The position numbers and the translations under genes are program-made. From contig NZ_JAAAKW010000014.1 in NCBI RefSeq assembly GCF_009905615.1, positions 1 through 64,000 on the forward strand: DNA of 64,000 nt. The letters run 5' to 3'. Source of the stretch: Pseudomonas sp. SLFW (GTDB lineage: Bacteria; Pseudomonadota; Gammaproteobacteria; Pseudomonadales; Pseudomonadaceae). This document shows positions 47,390-55,828 of this stretch, in pieces (the first letter of the stretch is position 1; each line of letters opens with the position of its first letter). Under the pieces are notes generated by a model, which had not been told where the DNA came from, made no database searches, and saw only the letters and a list, made by a program, of their open reading frames with translations.

Positions 47390-47482
47390 AATTGCTTTTC
47401 TGTATAAGTTGCGAGCGAAAGTAAGGGCCGCTGCGACGCCAGCGGCCTCCCGGACAGAAAGCCGCTTTAACAGTATGCTTGA

Positions 47483-48094
47483 TCAGGAAGAGCAGCGGGC
47501 TGTCGTGTTTCGAGCCCATTCATTTGCGGTTTTGGCGATGGCATTGGCCAGGCTGGACACGGCTTTTTGATGGGCGATGACCAGATTTTCCATACCCGTC
47601 CCGGCAGGCTGGCGAATCACGCTGCTGCAGGTGAGGGTCTGGCGTTTGCTGCCGTCGGCACGCAGGCTCAAGTTCCAGACGACATCGATCAAGGCGTATT
47701 GATCCAGCACCGACTCGAAGCGACGCACGTCCGTTCGGACCGTCAGAACCGGCTGGTCGCTCTGTTTGGGCAAGCCGGCCAGATCGCGAGAACCGAAGCG
47801 GCGTTCCAGCTCCCCGGTCAGTGCGTCGTGAAACTCATCTCCCAACGGCGCGCCCCAACGCTCGTTTTCTAGAATGGCCAAGCTGCCGTTGCCCTGACGA
47901 ACGACAAGCGGCGGCTGATCCACCTGAACGGCCATCAGCACCGGCTGCATCTCGAACTGAAAGGGGGCTGGTGTGACACCCGCTGAGCCCTGAGCAGCGG
48001 GGGCGATCAGGGTGTAGTAATGCGTCGGCGTCGACGAACAGGCGCCAAGGCTCAGCGCGCAGACGACGGCCAGCAGGTGAGTACGCACAGTCAT
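47483..48094 (-). CDS. pqiC: PqiC lipoprotein of the Pqi lipid-transport complex
   Basis: Outer-membrane lipoprotein of 203 aa with signal MTVRTHLLAVVCALSLGAC and lipobox LGAC. ABC-type auxiliary-domain features: THYYTLIAPA near the start, VVRQGNGSLAILENERWGAP and LTVRTDVRRFESV. PqiC forms the outer-membrane end of the PqiABC tunnel. The start overlaps the pqiB stop by 4 bp (ATGA), so it is translationally coupled. Confidence 0.9.
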   Translation of the reverse strand: MTVRTHLLAVVCALSLGACSSTPTHYYTLIAPAAQGSAGVTPAPFQFEMQPVLMAVQVDQPPLVVRQGNGSLAILENERWGAPLGDEFHDALTGELERRFGSRDLAGLPKQSDQPVLTVRTDVRRFESVLDQYALIDVVWNLSLRADGSKRQTLTCSSVIRQPAGTGMENLVIAHQKAVSSLANAIAKTANEWARNTTARCSS

Positions 48095-49773
48095 TGGGCA
48101 GGCTCCGGAGCAATTTCACGGGAAGAGGACGAACCTTTGTACGAACCGGGTGCGGCATCGCCGGAGCGGCCACGAATCAGCGATTCGGGGTGGCGACTGA
48201 GGAAGTCGGTCAGCACCCGAACCGAGCGGGCGGTGCGCTGCACTTCATCCAGCGCCTGACCCAGTTGCTGCCGCGCAGGCGAGTCGTCCGACAGCGTGTC
48301 GTTGGCATTGCCGAGGGTTTTCTGCGCCTGTTGCAAAGTGCCGGTCATTTGCGGCAGCACCTGCCCGTTGACGGTTTTCATGGTTTTTTGCAGTTCGATC
48401 AGGCTGCCATTGAGGTTTTTCGCCAGATCGTCGATGGGGATCTTGCCCAGCTTGTCGACGAAGGCCTGAAGTTGCTCCTGCAATTTGTCGAAGCTGCCGC
48501 CCACGGTCGGGATTTCCAGCGGCCGTGCTTTCGGGTCATAGGCAATTCTTGGGGCTTTGGGATCAAAATCCATGGCCACGTACAACTGGCCGGTCAGCAG
48601 GTTGCCGGTGCGCACTTGCGCCCTCAGCCCGCGTTCGACGAAGCGTCCCAGAATCCGTGACGTCTGTTCTTCTTCGTCGCCACCACCGGCCTGTTCCTTG
48701 AGTTTGTCATTGGCCGCGCCGAGCCGCTGCGGGTAAATGACGGCGCCGACGACGCCGGGGAACGTTCCCGTCGCCGGGTCATAGTCCAGATCCACCGAAA
48801 CCACCCGCCCGATGTTCACGCCGAGAAAGTCCACCGGGGCGTTGACCACCAAGCCTCTGAGCGACTGATTGAAGCGCATGCGGATGTATTTCGGCTCGCC
48901 GTCGGGAGGCGCAAGTGCAGTGGTCTGGTCCTCGAACAATTTGAATTCGGCGTTGGCGTTGGCGGGCTTGGCGTCCGGGCTGTACTTCGGTTCGCGGAAG
49001 GCGATGCCGCCGGAGATGATCGAGGTGAGCGATTGCGTCGACACTTTCAATCCTGCCGCGCCCAGGCTGACGTCCACCCCGCTGGCGTTCCAGAAGCGCG
49101 AATCCGTGAGCACATACTGATCGTTGGGTGAGCTGACGAAGATTTCGATGTCCACGCCCTTGCCGTCTTTTGCCAGCTCATAAGCCACCACCTGGCCCAC
49201 TTGAATGCGCCGGAAGTAGATCGGCGAGCCGATGTCGAGTGAGCCGAGGTCGTCGGTGTGCAAAATGAAGCGCTTGCCTTTCTCGCCGAAGGTGACCGGT
49301 GGCGGGTTTTCAAGGCCGATGAAATTCTTCTCGGTCTTGTCCGAACTGCCCGCGTCGGCGCCGATGAAAGCCCCGGACAGCAGGGTGTCCACGCCAGACA
49401 CACCATGTGCCCCGATGCGTGGGCGTACGACCCAGTATTGTGAGTCGGCGCGGGTGAACGGGGTGGCCGACTGATTGAGTTCGATGGTCGCCAGAATGTG
49501 CGTGCGGTCGTCGCTCAAGGCGATGTCGGTCACCGTGCCGATCACCACGTTCTTGTACTTGACCTGGGTTTTCTTGGCTTCCAGGCCTTCGGCGGTCAGA
49601 AAACTGACCACGACCTTCGGCCCGACGTTGAGAAAGTCGTGAATGACCATCGACAAGCCAATGACACCGGCGACGATCGGCACCAGCCAGACCAGCGAAA
49701 TACGGGCTTTGCGGGCCTTGACCTGCGGTCGTGCAGGCTCCGGGGCCGACGGGGGGAGGGCGTTATCAGACAT
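48091..49773 (-). CDS. pqiB: PqiB, MCE-domain intermembrane lipid transport protein
   Basis: Protein of 560 aa anchored by one membrane helix (ISLVWLVPIVAGVIGLSMVI), with three MCE domains in series (from about residues 45, 160 and 285) and a long C-terminal helical region (LNGSLIELQKTMKTVNGQVL) that builds the needle between the membranes. E. coli PqiB has the same layout. Start at the ATG at 49773 (AGAGGTTGAAG upstream), overlapping the pqiA stop by 8 bp. Confidence 0.93.
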   Translation of the reverse strand: MSDNALPPSAPEPARPQVKARKARISLVWLVPIVAGVIGLSMVIHDFLNVGPKVVVSFLTAEGLEAKKTQVKYKNVVIGTVTDIALSDDRTHILATIELNQSATPFTRADSQYWVVRPRIGAHGVSGVDTLLSGAFIGADAGSSDKTEKNFIGLENPPPVTFGEKGKRFILHTDDLGSLDIGSPIYFRRIQVGQVVAYELAKDGKGVDIEIFVSSPNDQYVLTDSRFWNASGVDVSLGAAGLKVSTQSLTSIISGGIAFREPKYSPDAKPANANAEFKLFEDQTTALAPPDGEPKYIRMRFNQSLRGLVVNAPVDFLGVNIGRVVSVDLDYDPATGTFPGVVGAVIYPQRLGAANDKLKEQAGGGDEEEQTSRILGRFVERGLRAQVRTGNLLTGQLYVAMDFDPKAPRIAYDPKARPLEIPTVGGSFDKLQEQLQAFVDKLGKIPIDDLAKNLNGSLIELQKTMKTVNGQVLPQMTGTLQQAQKTLGNANDTLSDDSPARQQLGQALDEVQRTARSVRVLTDFLSRHPESLIRGRSGDAAPGSYKGSSSSREIAPEPAQ

Positions 49774-50380
49774 CTTCAACCTCTGCGTCCCAGATCAACC
49801 GGGGATCGAAACTCATGGCGGCCAGCATCGTCATCACCACCACCAAACCAAAGAACAGAATGCCCAGTCGCGGCTCGATGGTGCTGAGCCCACGAAACTG
49901 GACCAGTGCCGCCACCAGGGCGACCACCAGCACGTCGAGCATCGACCAGTAGCCGATCAGCTCGATGAAACGGTAAAGCCGGGAACGCTCACGCATGGCC
50001 CATTGGCTGCGGCGCTGGCAGGTGATCAACAGCATGCCCAGCACCAGAAACTTGATGCACGGCACCAGCACGCTGGCGATGAAAATCAGAATGGCGATGT
50101 CCCAGGAGCCACCCTCGGCGAACTCGATGACACCGCTCATGATGGTGTTTTCACTGGCACTGCCCAGCAGTGTCGTGAACATCACGGGCAGCGTATTGGC
50201 CGGGATGTAGAAAATCAGCCCCGCGATGAGAAAGGCCCAGGTGCGCGTCAGGCTGTTGGGTTTGCGCCGGTGCACCGCCGAATCGCAGCGTGGGCAGACC
50301 TCGGCGTCTTCCGGGCAGACGTAAGAGCAGACATGGCAGAGCGTGACCTGGCGTTCGCGGGCGTAGGGGATGCCGTTCAT
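49766..50380 (-). CDS. pqiA: PqiA half-protein 2 (paraquat-inducible protein A)
   Basis: Inner-membrane protein of 204 aa corresponding to the second half of E. coli PqiA. A rubredoxin-like zinc ribbon (LCHVCSYVCPEDAEVCPRCD) is followed by four helices with the conserved FYIPANTLPVMFTT and LVPCIKFLVLGMLL. It is the membrane partner of PqiB. Its start overlaps the stop of the first half by 4 bp. Confidence 0.9.
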   Translation of the reverse strand: MNGIPYARERQVTLCHVCSYVCPEDAEVCPRCDSAVHRRKPNSLTRTWAFLIAGLIFYIPANTLPVMFTTLLGSASENTIMSGVIEFAEGGSWDIAILIFIASVLVPCIKFLVLGMLLITCQRRSQWAMRERSRLYRFIELIGYWSMLDVLVVALVAALVQFRGLSTIEPRLGILFFGLVVVMTMLAAMSFDPRLIWDAEVEDV

Positions 50381-51009
50381 TCAGGCTCGACCCCCAAGTC
50401 GTCCCACAGCCTGCGGATGTCTTTGCCCGCGATCAGGACGATCAGCACCATGAGCATGGCCATGGCCCAAAGGCCGACGCCGGGATGAACGTCAAGCATC
50501 CCGCCGAGTTTGATGATCGCCACCAGAATGCCCAGCAGACAGACTTCCAGCATGCTCCAGGGGCGCAAGTGTTCCAGCGTGCGCATGCAGGTCTTGAAGC
50601 CGGGGGCGATTTCGTTGCGTCGCGCGTGCACCAGTACCCAGAACAGCAGTGCGATTTGAAGGGCGGGGGCGAGAATGATCGCCAGCCCGGCCACCATCGC
50701 GATCAAGGTGATCTGCCCCTGAGCCAGCGCTTCGACCGAACCCCAGAGGGTCACCTGGTTGTACAGGCCCTTCATGCTGATACTGATGACCGGAAACACG
50801 TTGGCGAAGATGAACATGATCCCCGCCGCAATGCTCAGCGCCAGCATCTGTTCGATGGTCATGCGGTGGCCACGGTTGAGAACCGCCGCACAGCGCAAGC
50901 AATACGCGGATTCCCCTTTGCTCAACGGCTGGGCGTGGTAGAGCGAATCGCAGTGTTCGCAGATGATCCATTGCTCGGGATCGGGCTGCGAAGGCGGGCT
51001 GCTGGTCAT
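50377..51009 (-). CDS. pqiA: PqiA half-protein 1 (paraquat-inducible protein A)
   Basis: Inner-membrane protein of 210 aa corresponding to the first half of E. coli PqiA. Zinc ribbon CEHCDSLYHAQPLSKGESAYCLRC, then helices with FIFANVFPVISISMKGLYNQ and LAPALQIALLFWVLV. The start is not firmly fixed: ATG 51009 is the last in-frame ATG before the domain, while GTG codons at 51042 and 51084 are alternatives; none has a good ribosome site. It heads the operon pqiA1-pqiA2-pqiB-pqiC; all junctions overlap by 4-8 bp. Confidence 0.86.
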   Translation of the reverse strand: MTSSPPSQPDPEQWIICEHCDSLYHAQPLSKGESAYCLRCAAVLNRGHRMTIEQMLALSIAAGIMFIFANVFPVISISMKGLYNQVTLWGSVEALAQGQITLIAMVAGLAIILAPALQIALLFWVLVHARRNEIAPGFKTCMRTLEHLRPWSMLEVCLLGILVAIIKLGGMLDVHPGVGLWAMAMLMVLIVLIAGKDIRRLWDDLGVEPE

Positions 51010-51290
51010 CGGCGCCGTCGTCGGGGAAATGGGCGTATTCACGTTAATTCGGTATCTAGCGGGGGCATGTGAGTCATTGACCACAATGCCAGCATGGCGT
51101 TCGGTGTGGTCGTGCGGTGTGGAAAAACAAGTGAATCAAAGCACGTTCGCCGGTGCACGGGGAGGCGAGGTGTTACGACCTATGTCGTCTGGAACCCGGC
51201 GATTGTAGCGCGACACGCCGCCTTCGTGCTGGCTGAAGTGAGTTTGCGCCACGGCTATTCAGGTCAGCGGGAGAGCGGGGTGATCAGAGG

Positions 51291-52169
51291 CTAGAGCTTC
51301 GCCCAGAAATCTTCGGCGAAATCGCTCAACGCCATGCTCGGTCTGAACAGGCGGATTTCCATCGGGATGTCCCAGTGTTCGTCCAGCGCCCGGCACAATT
51401 TCCCGTTGGTCATTTCCGGCTCGGCGAGGGTCCTGGGCAACCATGCGAAACCCTTTCCCTCCAGCGCCATTGACAGCAAAACCGCCGCCAGGTGAGAGCT
51501 GAACACGGTCTGCAAGTGAGGTGGCTGGGGTTCTTTGCGCAACCGTGCGGACACGATTCGGCCCAGCCCGGACTCGGCGGTGTACCCCAACAATGGCTGC
51601 GGGCCGCCCGATGTGGGCTCGGGGGAAAGTCCCAGAGCTCCCGCAGCGAGGGGAATCAGGACATCGCTGCCCACCACTTTGGAATAAAAGGACTCGGCCG
51701 GAAACAGCGGCGGGACCTCTGGGTGCTGGTGGCACAGCAAAAACTGCACTTCGCCGCCCAACAACATCTGCTCACACGCCCGCATGTTGTCCGAGTGCAG
51801 GCGAATGGCCTCGATAGGGCTGGTACGTTCTGCCGCTCTGACCCAGCCGGGAAAGAACGTGAACGAGAGCGAGTGGGTCGCGGCGAAGTGCAGCGAACGT
51901 GCCTGCTTTCCGGCGACTTCCCGCGCTTCCTGGCGCATCTGATACACGCGCCGGGTCATCTCCTGCGCGTTGGCGAGCACGTGCTGGCCCGCGTCGGTCA
52001 GGGTCGCGCCTTGGGTGGTGCGTTCGAACAGATCCACCCCGACCCACGTCTCCAACGCCCGAATCCTGCGGCTGAAGGCGGGTTGCGTCACGTGGCGCAA
52101 TTCGGCAGCGCGGGAGAAGTTGCCGCTTTGGGCCAGCGCATTGAAGTCTTCCAGCCAAACCAGTTCCAT
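51291..52169 (-). CDS. LysR-family regulator
   Basis: Transcription factor of 292 aa. N-terminal winged helix NFSRAAELRHVTQPAFSRRI followed by RALETWVGVDLFERTTQGAT and the linker helix, then a substrate-binding-like effector domain (SLHFAATHSLSFTFFPGWVR). It is divergent from the D-tartrate dehydratase gene with a 120-bp intergenic region, the classic LysR arrangement, so it probably activates that gene in response to tartrate or a related hydroxy acid. Confidence 0.86.
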   Translation of the reverse strand: MELVWLEDFNALAQSGNFSRAAELRHVTQPAFSRRIRALETWVGVDLFERTTQGATLTDAGQHVLANAQEMTRRVYQMRQEAREVAGKQARSLHFAATHSLSFTFFPGWVRAAERTSPIEAIRLHSDNMRACEQMLLGGEVQFLLCHQHPEVPPLFPAESFYSKVVGSDVLIPLAAGALGLSPEPTSGGPQPLLGYTAESGLGRIVSARLRKEPQPPHLQTVFSSHLAAVLLSMALEGKGFAWLPRTLAEPEMTNGKLCRALDEHWDIPMEIRLFRPSMALSDFAEDFWAKL

Positions 52170-52289
52170 CGTGATGCCGTCCGCGCATTGAGTGCCGCGT
52201 TTTTAGCATTGGCCGTCGCGAAAGGTCCAGCCCTAGAGTGAGGCCCAACACGCGCTGCACCTCTCACTGAAAACAATAGGAGTGACTTC

Positions 52290-53462
52290 ATGCGTATCGT
52301 CAATATTCGCGAAAAGACGGTTTCCATTGCTTCGCCGATTGCCAATGCCTACATCGATTTTTCCAAAATGACCTGTTCGGTGGTGGCGGTGATCACCGAC
52401 GTCATTCGCGATGGCAAGCCAGTGATTGGTTACGGCTTCAACTCCAACGGCCGTTATGGACAGGGTGCCCTGATGCGCGACCGTTTCCTGGCCCGTGTGC
52501 TGGAAGCCGACCCGGAATCGCTGATCGATCAGGAACATGACAACCTCGACCCGTTCGCCATCTGGAAAACCCTGATGACCAACGAAAAACCGGGCGGCCA
52601 CGGCGAGCGCTCGGTAGCGGTGGGAACGATTGACATGGCGGTGTGGGACGCGGTCGCGAAGATCGAGGGCAAACCCTTGTATCGCCTGCTGGCCGACCGG
52701 TATCGCGATGGCGTGGCGGACGACAAAGTGTGGGTGTACGCGGCGGGGGGCTATTACTACCCCGGCAAGGACCAGACCAAGCTCAAGGCAGAGATGCAGA
52801 GCTATCTGGATCGCGGCTATGACGTGGTGAAAATGAAGATTGGCGCCGTGCCGCTGGCAGAAGACCTGCGCCGCATCGAAGCCGTGCTGGAGGTGGTAGG
52901 CGACGGCCAGCGCCTGGCCGTGGACGCCAACGGCCGTTTTGACCTGAAGACGGGTATTGCCTACGCCGAAGCGATCAAGCCCTACAACCTGTTCTGGTAT
53001 GAAGAAGTGGGCGATCCGCTGGACTACGCGCTGCAAGCCGAGCTGGCCAACCACTACGAGCTGCCGATGGCGACGGGCGAAAACCTGTTCTCCCACCAAG
53101 ACGCCCGCAACCTGCTGCGCCACGGTGGCATGCGTCCGGATCGCGATTTCCTGCAATTCGACTGCGCGTTGTCCTACGGCCTCGTGGAATACCTGCGCAC
53201 GCTGGACGTCATGAAAGAGCTGGGCTGGTCCTCTCGCCGCGTCGTGCCCCACGGTGGGCACCAGATGTCGCTGAACATCGCCGCTGGCCTGCATCTTGGC
53301 GGCAATGAATCCTACCCGGATGTGTTCCAGCCGTTCGGGGGCTTTGCTGATGGCATTCGCGTGGAAAACAGTTACGTCGGTTTGCCAGACATTCCGGGCG
53401 TGGGCTTTGAAGCGAAATCGGCGCTGTACGCAGTCATGCGCGAGTTGGGCGAGGGCGCCTGA
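52290..53462 (+). CDS. tarD: D(-)-tartrate dehydratase (enolase superfamily)
   Basis: Enolase-superfamily enzyme of 390 aa that dehydrates D-tartrate to oxaloacetate using Mg2+. It resembles the Bradyrhizobium enzyme closely from memory: NAYIDFSKMTCSVVAVITDV, YGFNSNGRYGQG, NEKPGGHGERSVAVGTIDMA and HGGHQMSLNIAAGLHLGGNE. Metal ligands D212, E238 and E264, catalytic K183 (VKMKIG) and H321 (PHGGHQ) are present. ATAGGAG precedes the ATG. No tartrate transporter is adjacent. A LysR gene is divergent. Confidence 0.88.
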   Translation: MRIVNIREKTVSIASPIANAYIDFSKMTCSVVAVITDVIRDGKPVIGYGFNSNGRYGQGALMRDRFLARVLEADPESLIDQEHDNLDPFAIWKTLMTNEKPGGHGERSVAVGTIDMAVWDAVAKIEGKPLYRLLADRYRDGVADDKVWVYAAGGYYYPGKDQTKLKAEMQSYLDRGYDVVKMKIGAVPLAEDLRRIEAVLEVVGDGQRLAVDANGRFDLKTGIAYAEAIKPYNLFWYEEVGDPLDYALQAELANHYELPMATGENLFSHQDARNLLRHGGMRPDRDFLQFDCALSYGLVEYLRTLDVMKELGWSSRRVVPHGGHQMSLNIAAGLHLGGNESYPDVFQPFGGFADGIRVENSYVGLPDIPGVGFEAKSALYAVMRELGEGA

Positions 53463-53524
53463 TCAAAACTTTCGCGGTGCTTGATCGCTGGCGGAGTGTG
53501 CGGAGACGATTCACAGCCGGAGAA

Positions 53525-53545
53525 GCTAGGGCGTGAAGCCCTAGC
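53525..53545. other. Perfect 8-bp hairpin between convergent genes
   Basis: GCTAGGGC (53525-53532) / GCCCTAGC (53538-53545), 5-nt loop, no T tract on either side. It lies between the tartrate dehydratase and the lysine-rich gene. Confidence 0.55.
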
Positions 53546-53557
53546 GAATGACCGGTA

Positions 53558-53797
53558 TCACTTTTTCTTTTTTGCGGGCTTGTCGGCTTTCTCTGACTTC
53601 TTGGCCTTTTCAGGCTTGCTGTCAGCCTTCTTGGCCGATTTTTTCGGCTCAGCGTCTTTCTTCTTGTCTTTCTTTTCGGAAGCTTTGGACAACGCTGAAG
53701 CCGCGGCCGATTTTTTCGCCGGCGTCGCTTTTTTATCCTTCAGGTCCTTGCTGGCTTTCGTCGCTTCGCCTTTGCTTTTCTTGTCATCTTTAGCCAC
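53558..53797 (-). CDS. Very lysine-rich small basic protein (histone H1-like composition)
   Basis: Protein of 79 aa starting at GTG 53797, 8 nt after GAGG. A GTG 9 nt further up is possible. It contains 31 Lys (39%), plus Ala, Ser, Asp and Glu, no aromatic residue and no Cys, so it must be disordered. The runs KKSAAASALSKASEKKDKKK and PKKSAKKADSKPEKAKKSEK resemble the tails of histone H1-like bacterial proteins (AlgP/Hc1 type), but no globular domain is present. It may bind DNA, RNA or polyphosphate; this is not shown. The strand, ribosome site and lack of stops support a real gene. Confidence 0.65.
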   Translation of the reverse strand: MAKDDKKSKGEATKASKDLKDKKATPAKKSAAASALSKASEKKDKKKDAEPKKSAKKADSKPEKAKKSEKADKPAKKKK

Positions 53798-54066
53798 GTT
53801 AACCACCTCTCGGAATGTGCCCGGATTGGCACAGGGCTTGTGGAAACCTCCCCAAGCTGTTCATTAGGCGGAGGCTTCCAGAACCGGTTCCATCTATTTG
53901 CGATGCCTGCGATCGTCGTCCCGTTTGACCCGCGTCGGAACGTCGCAGCTTTGGCGCGCCAACGTTGATTCACAGTGCCCGCACCCTACTCATCGATCCT
54001 TAACCCTGCTTCTCGGTCAGGTCCACGGTGATAGACTCTCGCCACTTCAACCGAGGAGCGACAGAC

Positions 54067-54420
54067 GTGCGCAAGATGGCAATGATGGTGGCGGTGCTGA
54101 TGCTGGCAGGGTGCGACGGTGGTAAACCGGCGACGCCCGCCAAGGTTCCGGCCACCGATTCGGTCGCGGAAGCCCCGACCCCGGCTTCATCGCGGTGGAC
54201 CATTCGCGTTCATTTGAAAGAAGCCTTGAGCGACATGGCCTACTGGCTGGTCGAGCACCATTACCCGTCGTACGTGGTCAAGGTCGAAGGCAAGGAAGTG
54301 GTGATGATCGGCCCGTTCGATTCCCAGGCCGCTGCCGAAACTGCCAAGACCGATATCGACGCTGCGCTGGTCAAGGGCCATCGCCTGTCGCAACTGGAAG
54401 TCATCCCGCCTAAATCCTGA
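54067..54420 (+). CDS. SPOR-like lipoprotein
   Basis: Lipoprotein of 117 aa beginning at GTG 54067 after GAGGAGCGACAG (an ATG 9 nt later has no ribosome site). Signal VRKMAMMVAVLMLAG with lipidated Cys (LAGC) near residue 16. After a Pro/Ala linker comes a SPOR-like fold (WTIRVHLKEALSDMAYWLVE, VVKVEGKEVVMIGPFDSQAAAETA, LSQLEVIPP). SPOR domains bind denuded peptidoglycan at septa; no other division gene is adjacent. Confidence 0.75.
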   Translation: MRKMAMMVAVLMLAGCDGGKPATPAKVPATDSVAEAPTPASSRWTIRVHLKEALSDMAYWLVEHHYPSYVVKVEGKEVVMIGPFDSQAAAETAKTDIDAALVKGHRLSQLEVIPPKS

Positions 54421-54514
54421 TCGTGTGACGATCTGACGCGACACCCTGCCGTGGCTGTGCCACCCTTCCTTCACGCATCCGAATACTCGGGTGCGTGAAC
54501 CGGGAATCGCCGTT

Positions 54515-55009
54515 ATGGACGAGATTCAACGCCTCAGCGATCTGCTGGCGGCCAATCAACGCTACGAAGAACAGAAACAGCAACGTTTTCAGGACGATCT
54601 GGCGCAGTGGAATGCCAGCATCGAAGCGCTTTACGCGCAGGTCGGCACTTGGCTGAAGCCCTTGATCGACGCTGACCAGACGCGTTTCGAGTACGAACCT
54701 CACCTGGCTCAGGGCAAGGGTTATCCGGACGAGAACTCACCGTTCATGACCCGGCGCATGAGCTTTTTTCTGGGCAATCATGAGGTGGCGTTCGTGCCGG
54801 ACGCCATGGGTGCCAAGGGCCAGGTCAGCGTGTCATTGGCGGGGGTGAGCCTGCACGGGCAAGAAAAATACAGCCTGCAACTGGACCCGCTGCGTCGTGA
54901 CTGGCTGTTGAAGAAAACCGTAGGGGTCAAGGACTCGGAGCCGGTGGCGTTCACGGCCGATCATTTCGGCAAACTGCTGCAGGCGGTGCTGCCGCAGCGG
55001 CAGGGGTGA
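54515..55009 (+). CDS. Conserved hypothetical protein
   Basis: Soluble protein of 164 aa without signal peptide. The first 40 residues are charged and helical (MDEIQRLSDLLAANQRYEEQ), possibly a coiled coil; the rest is mixed alpha/beta (RMSFFLGNHEVAFVPDAMGA; YSLQLDPLRRDWLLKKTVGV). I do not recognise a named family. It starts at ATG 54515 with GGGAATC upstream, 94 bp after the SPOR-like gene on the same strand, and converges on a binding-protein gene. Confidence 0.68.
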   Translation: MDEIQRLSDLLAANQRYEEQKQQRFQDDLAQWNASIEALYAQVGTWLKPLIDADQTRFEYEPHLAQGKGYPDENSPFMTRRMSFFLGNHEVAFVPDAMGAKGQVSVSLAGVSLHGQEKYSLQLDPLRRDWLLKKTVGVKDSEPVAFTADHFGKLLQAVLPQRQG

Positions 55010-55057
55010 TTGAGAACGGCCTGGGAACGGGGGGCGCCAAAGCGTGACGGGCACCCT

Positions 55058-55807
55058 TTACGGTGCCAGCGCCTTCGCCACGCTCCCGTCTGCTTTCAAC
55101 TGAGCGAAGGCCTGGGTCACGCGCTGGACCGTGTCAGGCGGGGTTTTCAGGCTGAGGGCGACGTAGAGGCTCTGGGAAAGGTCGTCGATGGTGTACACGT
55201 TTTCCAGCAGGTCGAAGGAGACGTTCAGGTCGCGGCACTGGTCGCGGGCTTCTCGCTCGGGCATGGGCACCAGTGCAACCTGGCCGCTGAGCAGCTTGCG
55301 CAGGTTGTCGAGGTTGTTGGCGGAGACCACCATTCTGCTGAAATGCTGGCTTTCCAGGTATTGCTGGCGGGCGTCGTCACGGACGACGCCAATGGTGAAT
55401 TTCTTCGCGTCTTGCAGCGTACCGACGGCGACGTCTTTTCGCTCACGCAGTTTGAAGAACACCTGAATCACCGGTTCGAGCTCGCCCACCCAGTGAAACT
55501 GCGTCTCGCGCCCGGCGTTGCGGATCATGGGGTAAATCACCACGTTCGGTTCCAGCCGCGCCATGTCGTACGCCCGCGCCCAGGGGTACAGGGCCATGTG
55601 GTAATCCTTGAGTCCTGCATTGATGAGGGTCTTTTCGACGATCTCGCTGGCCGGGCCCGCGACTTTGCCGTCCTGGAGCCAGCTGTAGGAGGAATCCTCA
55701 GTGACGACGTGCATCGTCTCGGCCTGGGCGCTCAGGCCCACCAGCATCAGGACGGTGGCCGATAACACGCCCAAGCGCTGTTTGATCGAATAGCGGGTAC
55801 GGCGCAT
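55058..55807 (-). CDS. Periplasmic binding protein (SBP family 3), third gene of a cyclase cluster
   Basis: Exported protein of 249 aa, signal peptide ending GLSAQA-ETMH. It has the amino-acid-binding-protein type fold (HVVTEDSSYSWLQDGKVAGP, ASEIVEKTLINAGL, LSGQVALVPMPEREARDQ). It shares PWARAYDxA...PNVxIYxxxRxxxREtxFxWVG with the protein at 57178, so the two are paralogues flanking one diguanylate cyclase. No ABC permease or ATPase is nearby, which suggests a sensory or cyclase-linked role rather than transport. Confidence 0.82.
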   Translation of the reverse strand: MRRTRYSIKQRLGVLSATVLMLVGLSAQAETMHVVTEDSSYSWLQDGKVAGPASEIVEKTLINAGLKDYHMALYPWARAYDMARLEPNVVIYPMIRNAGRETQFHWVGELEPVIQVFFKLRERKDVAVGTLQDAKKFTIGVVRDDARQQYLESQHFSRMVVSANNLDNLRKLLSGQVALVPMPEREARDQCRDLNVSFDLLENVYTIDDLSQSLYVALSLKTPPDTVQRVTQAFAQLKADGSVAKALAP

Positions 55808-55828
55808 GTCGCATTCTCCCTGATCGGG

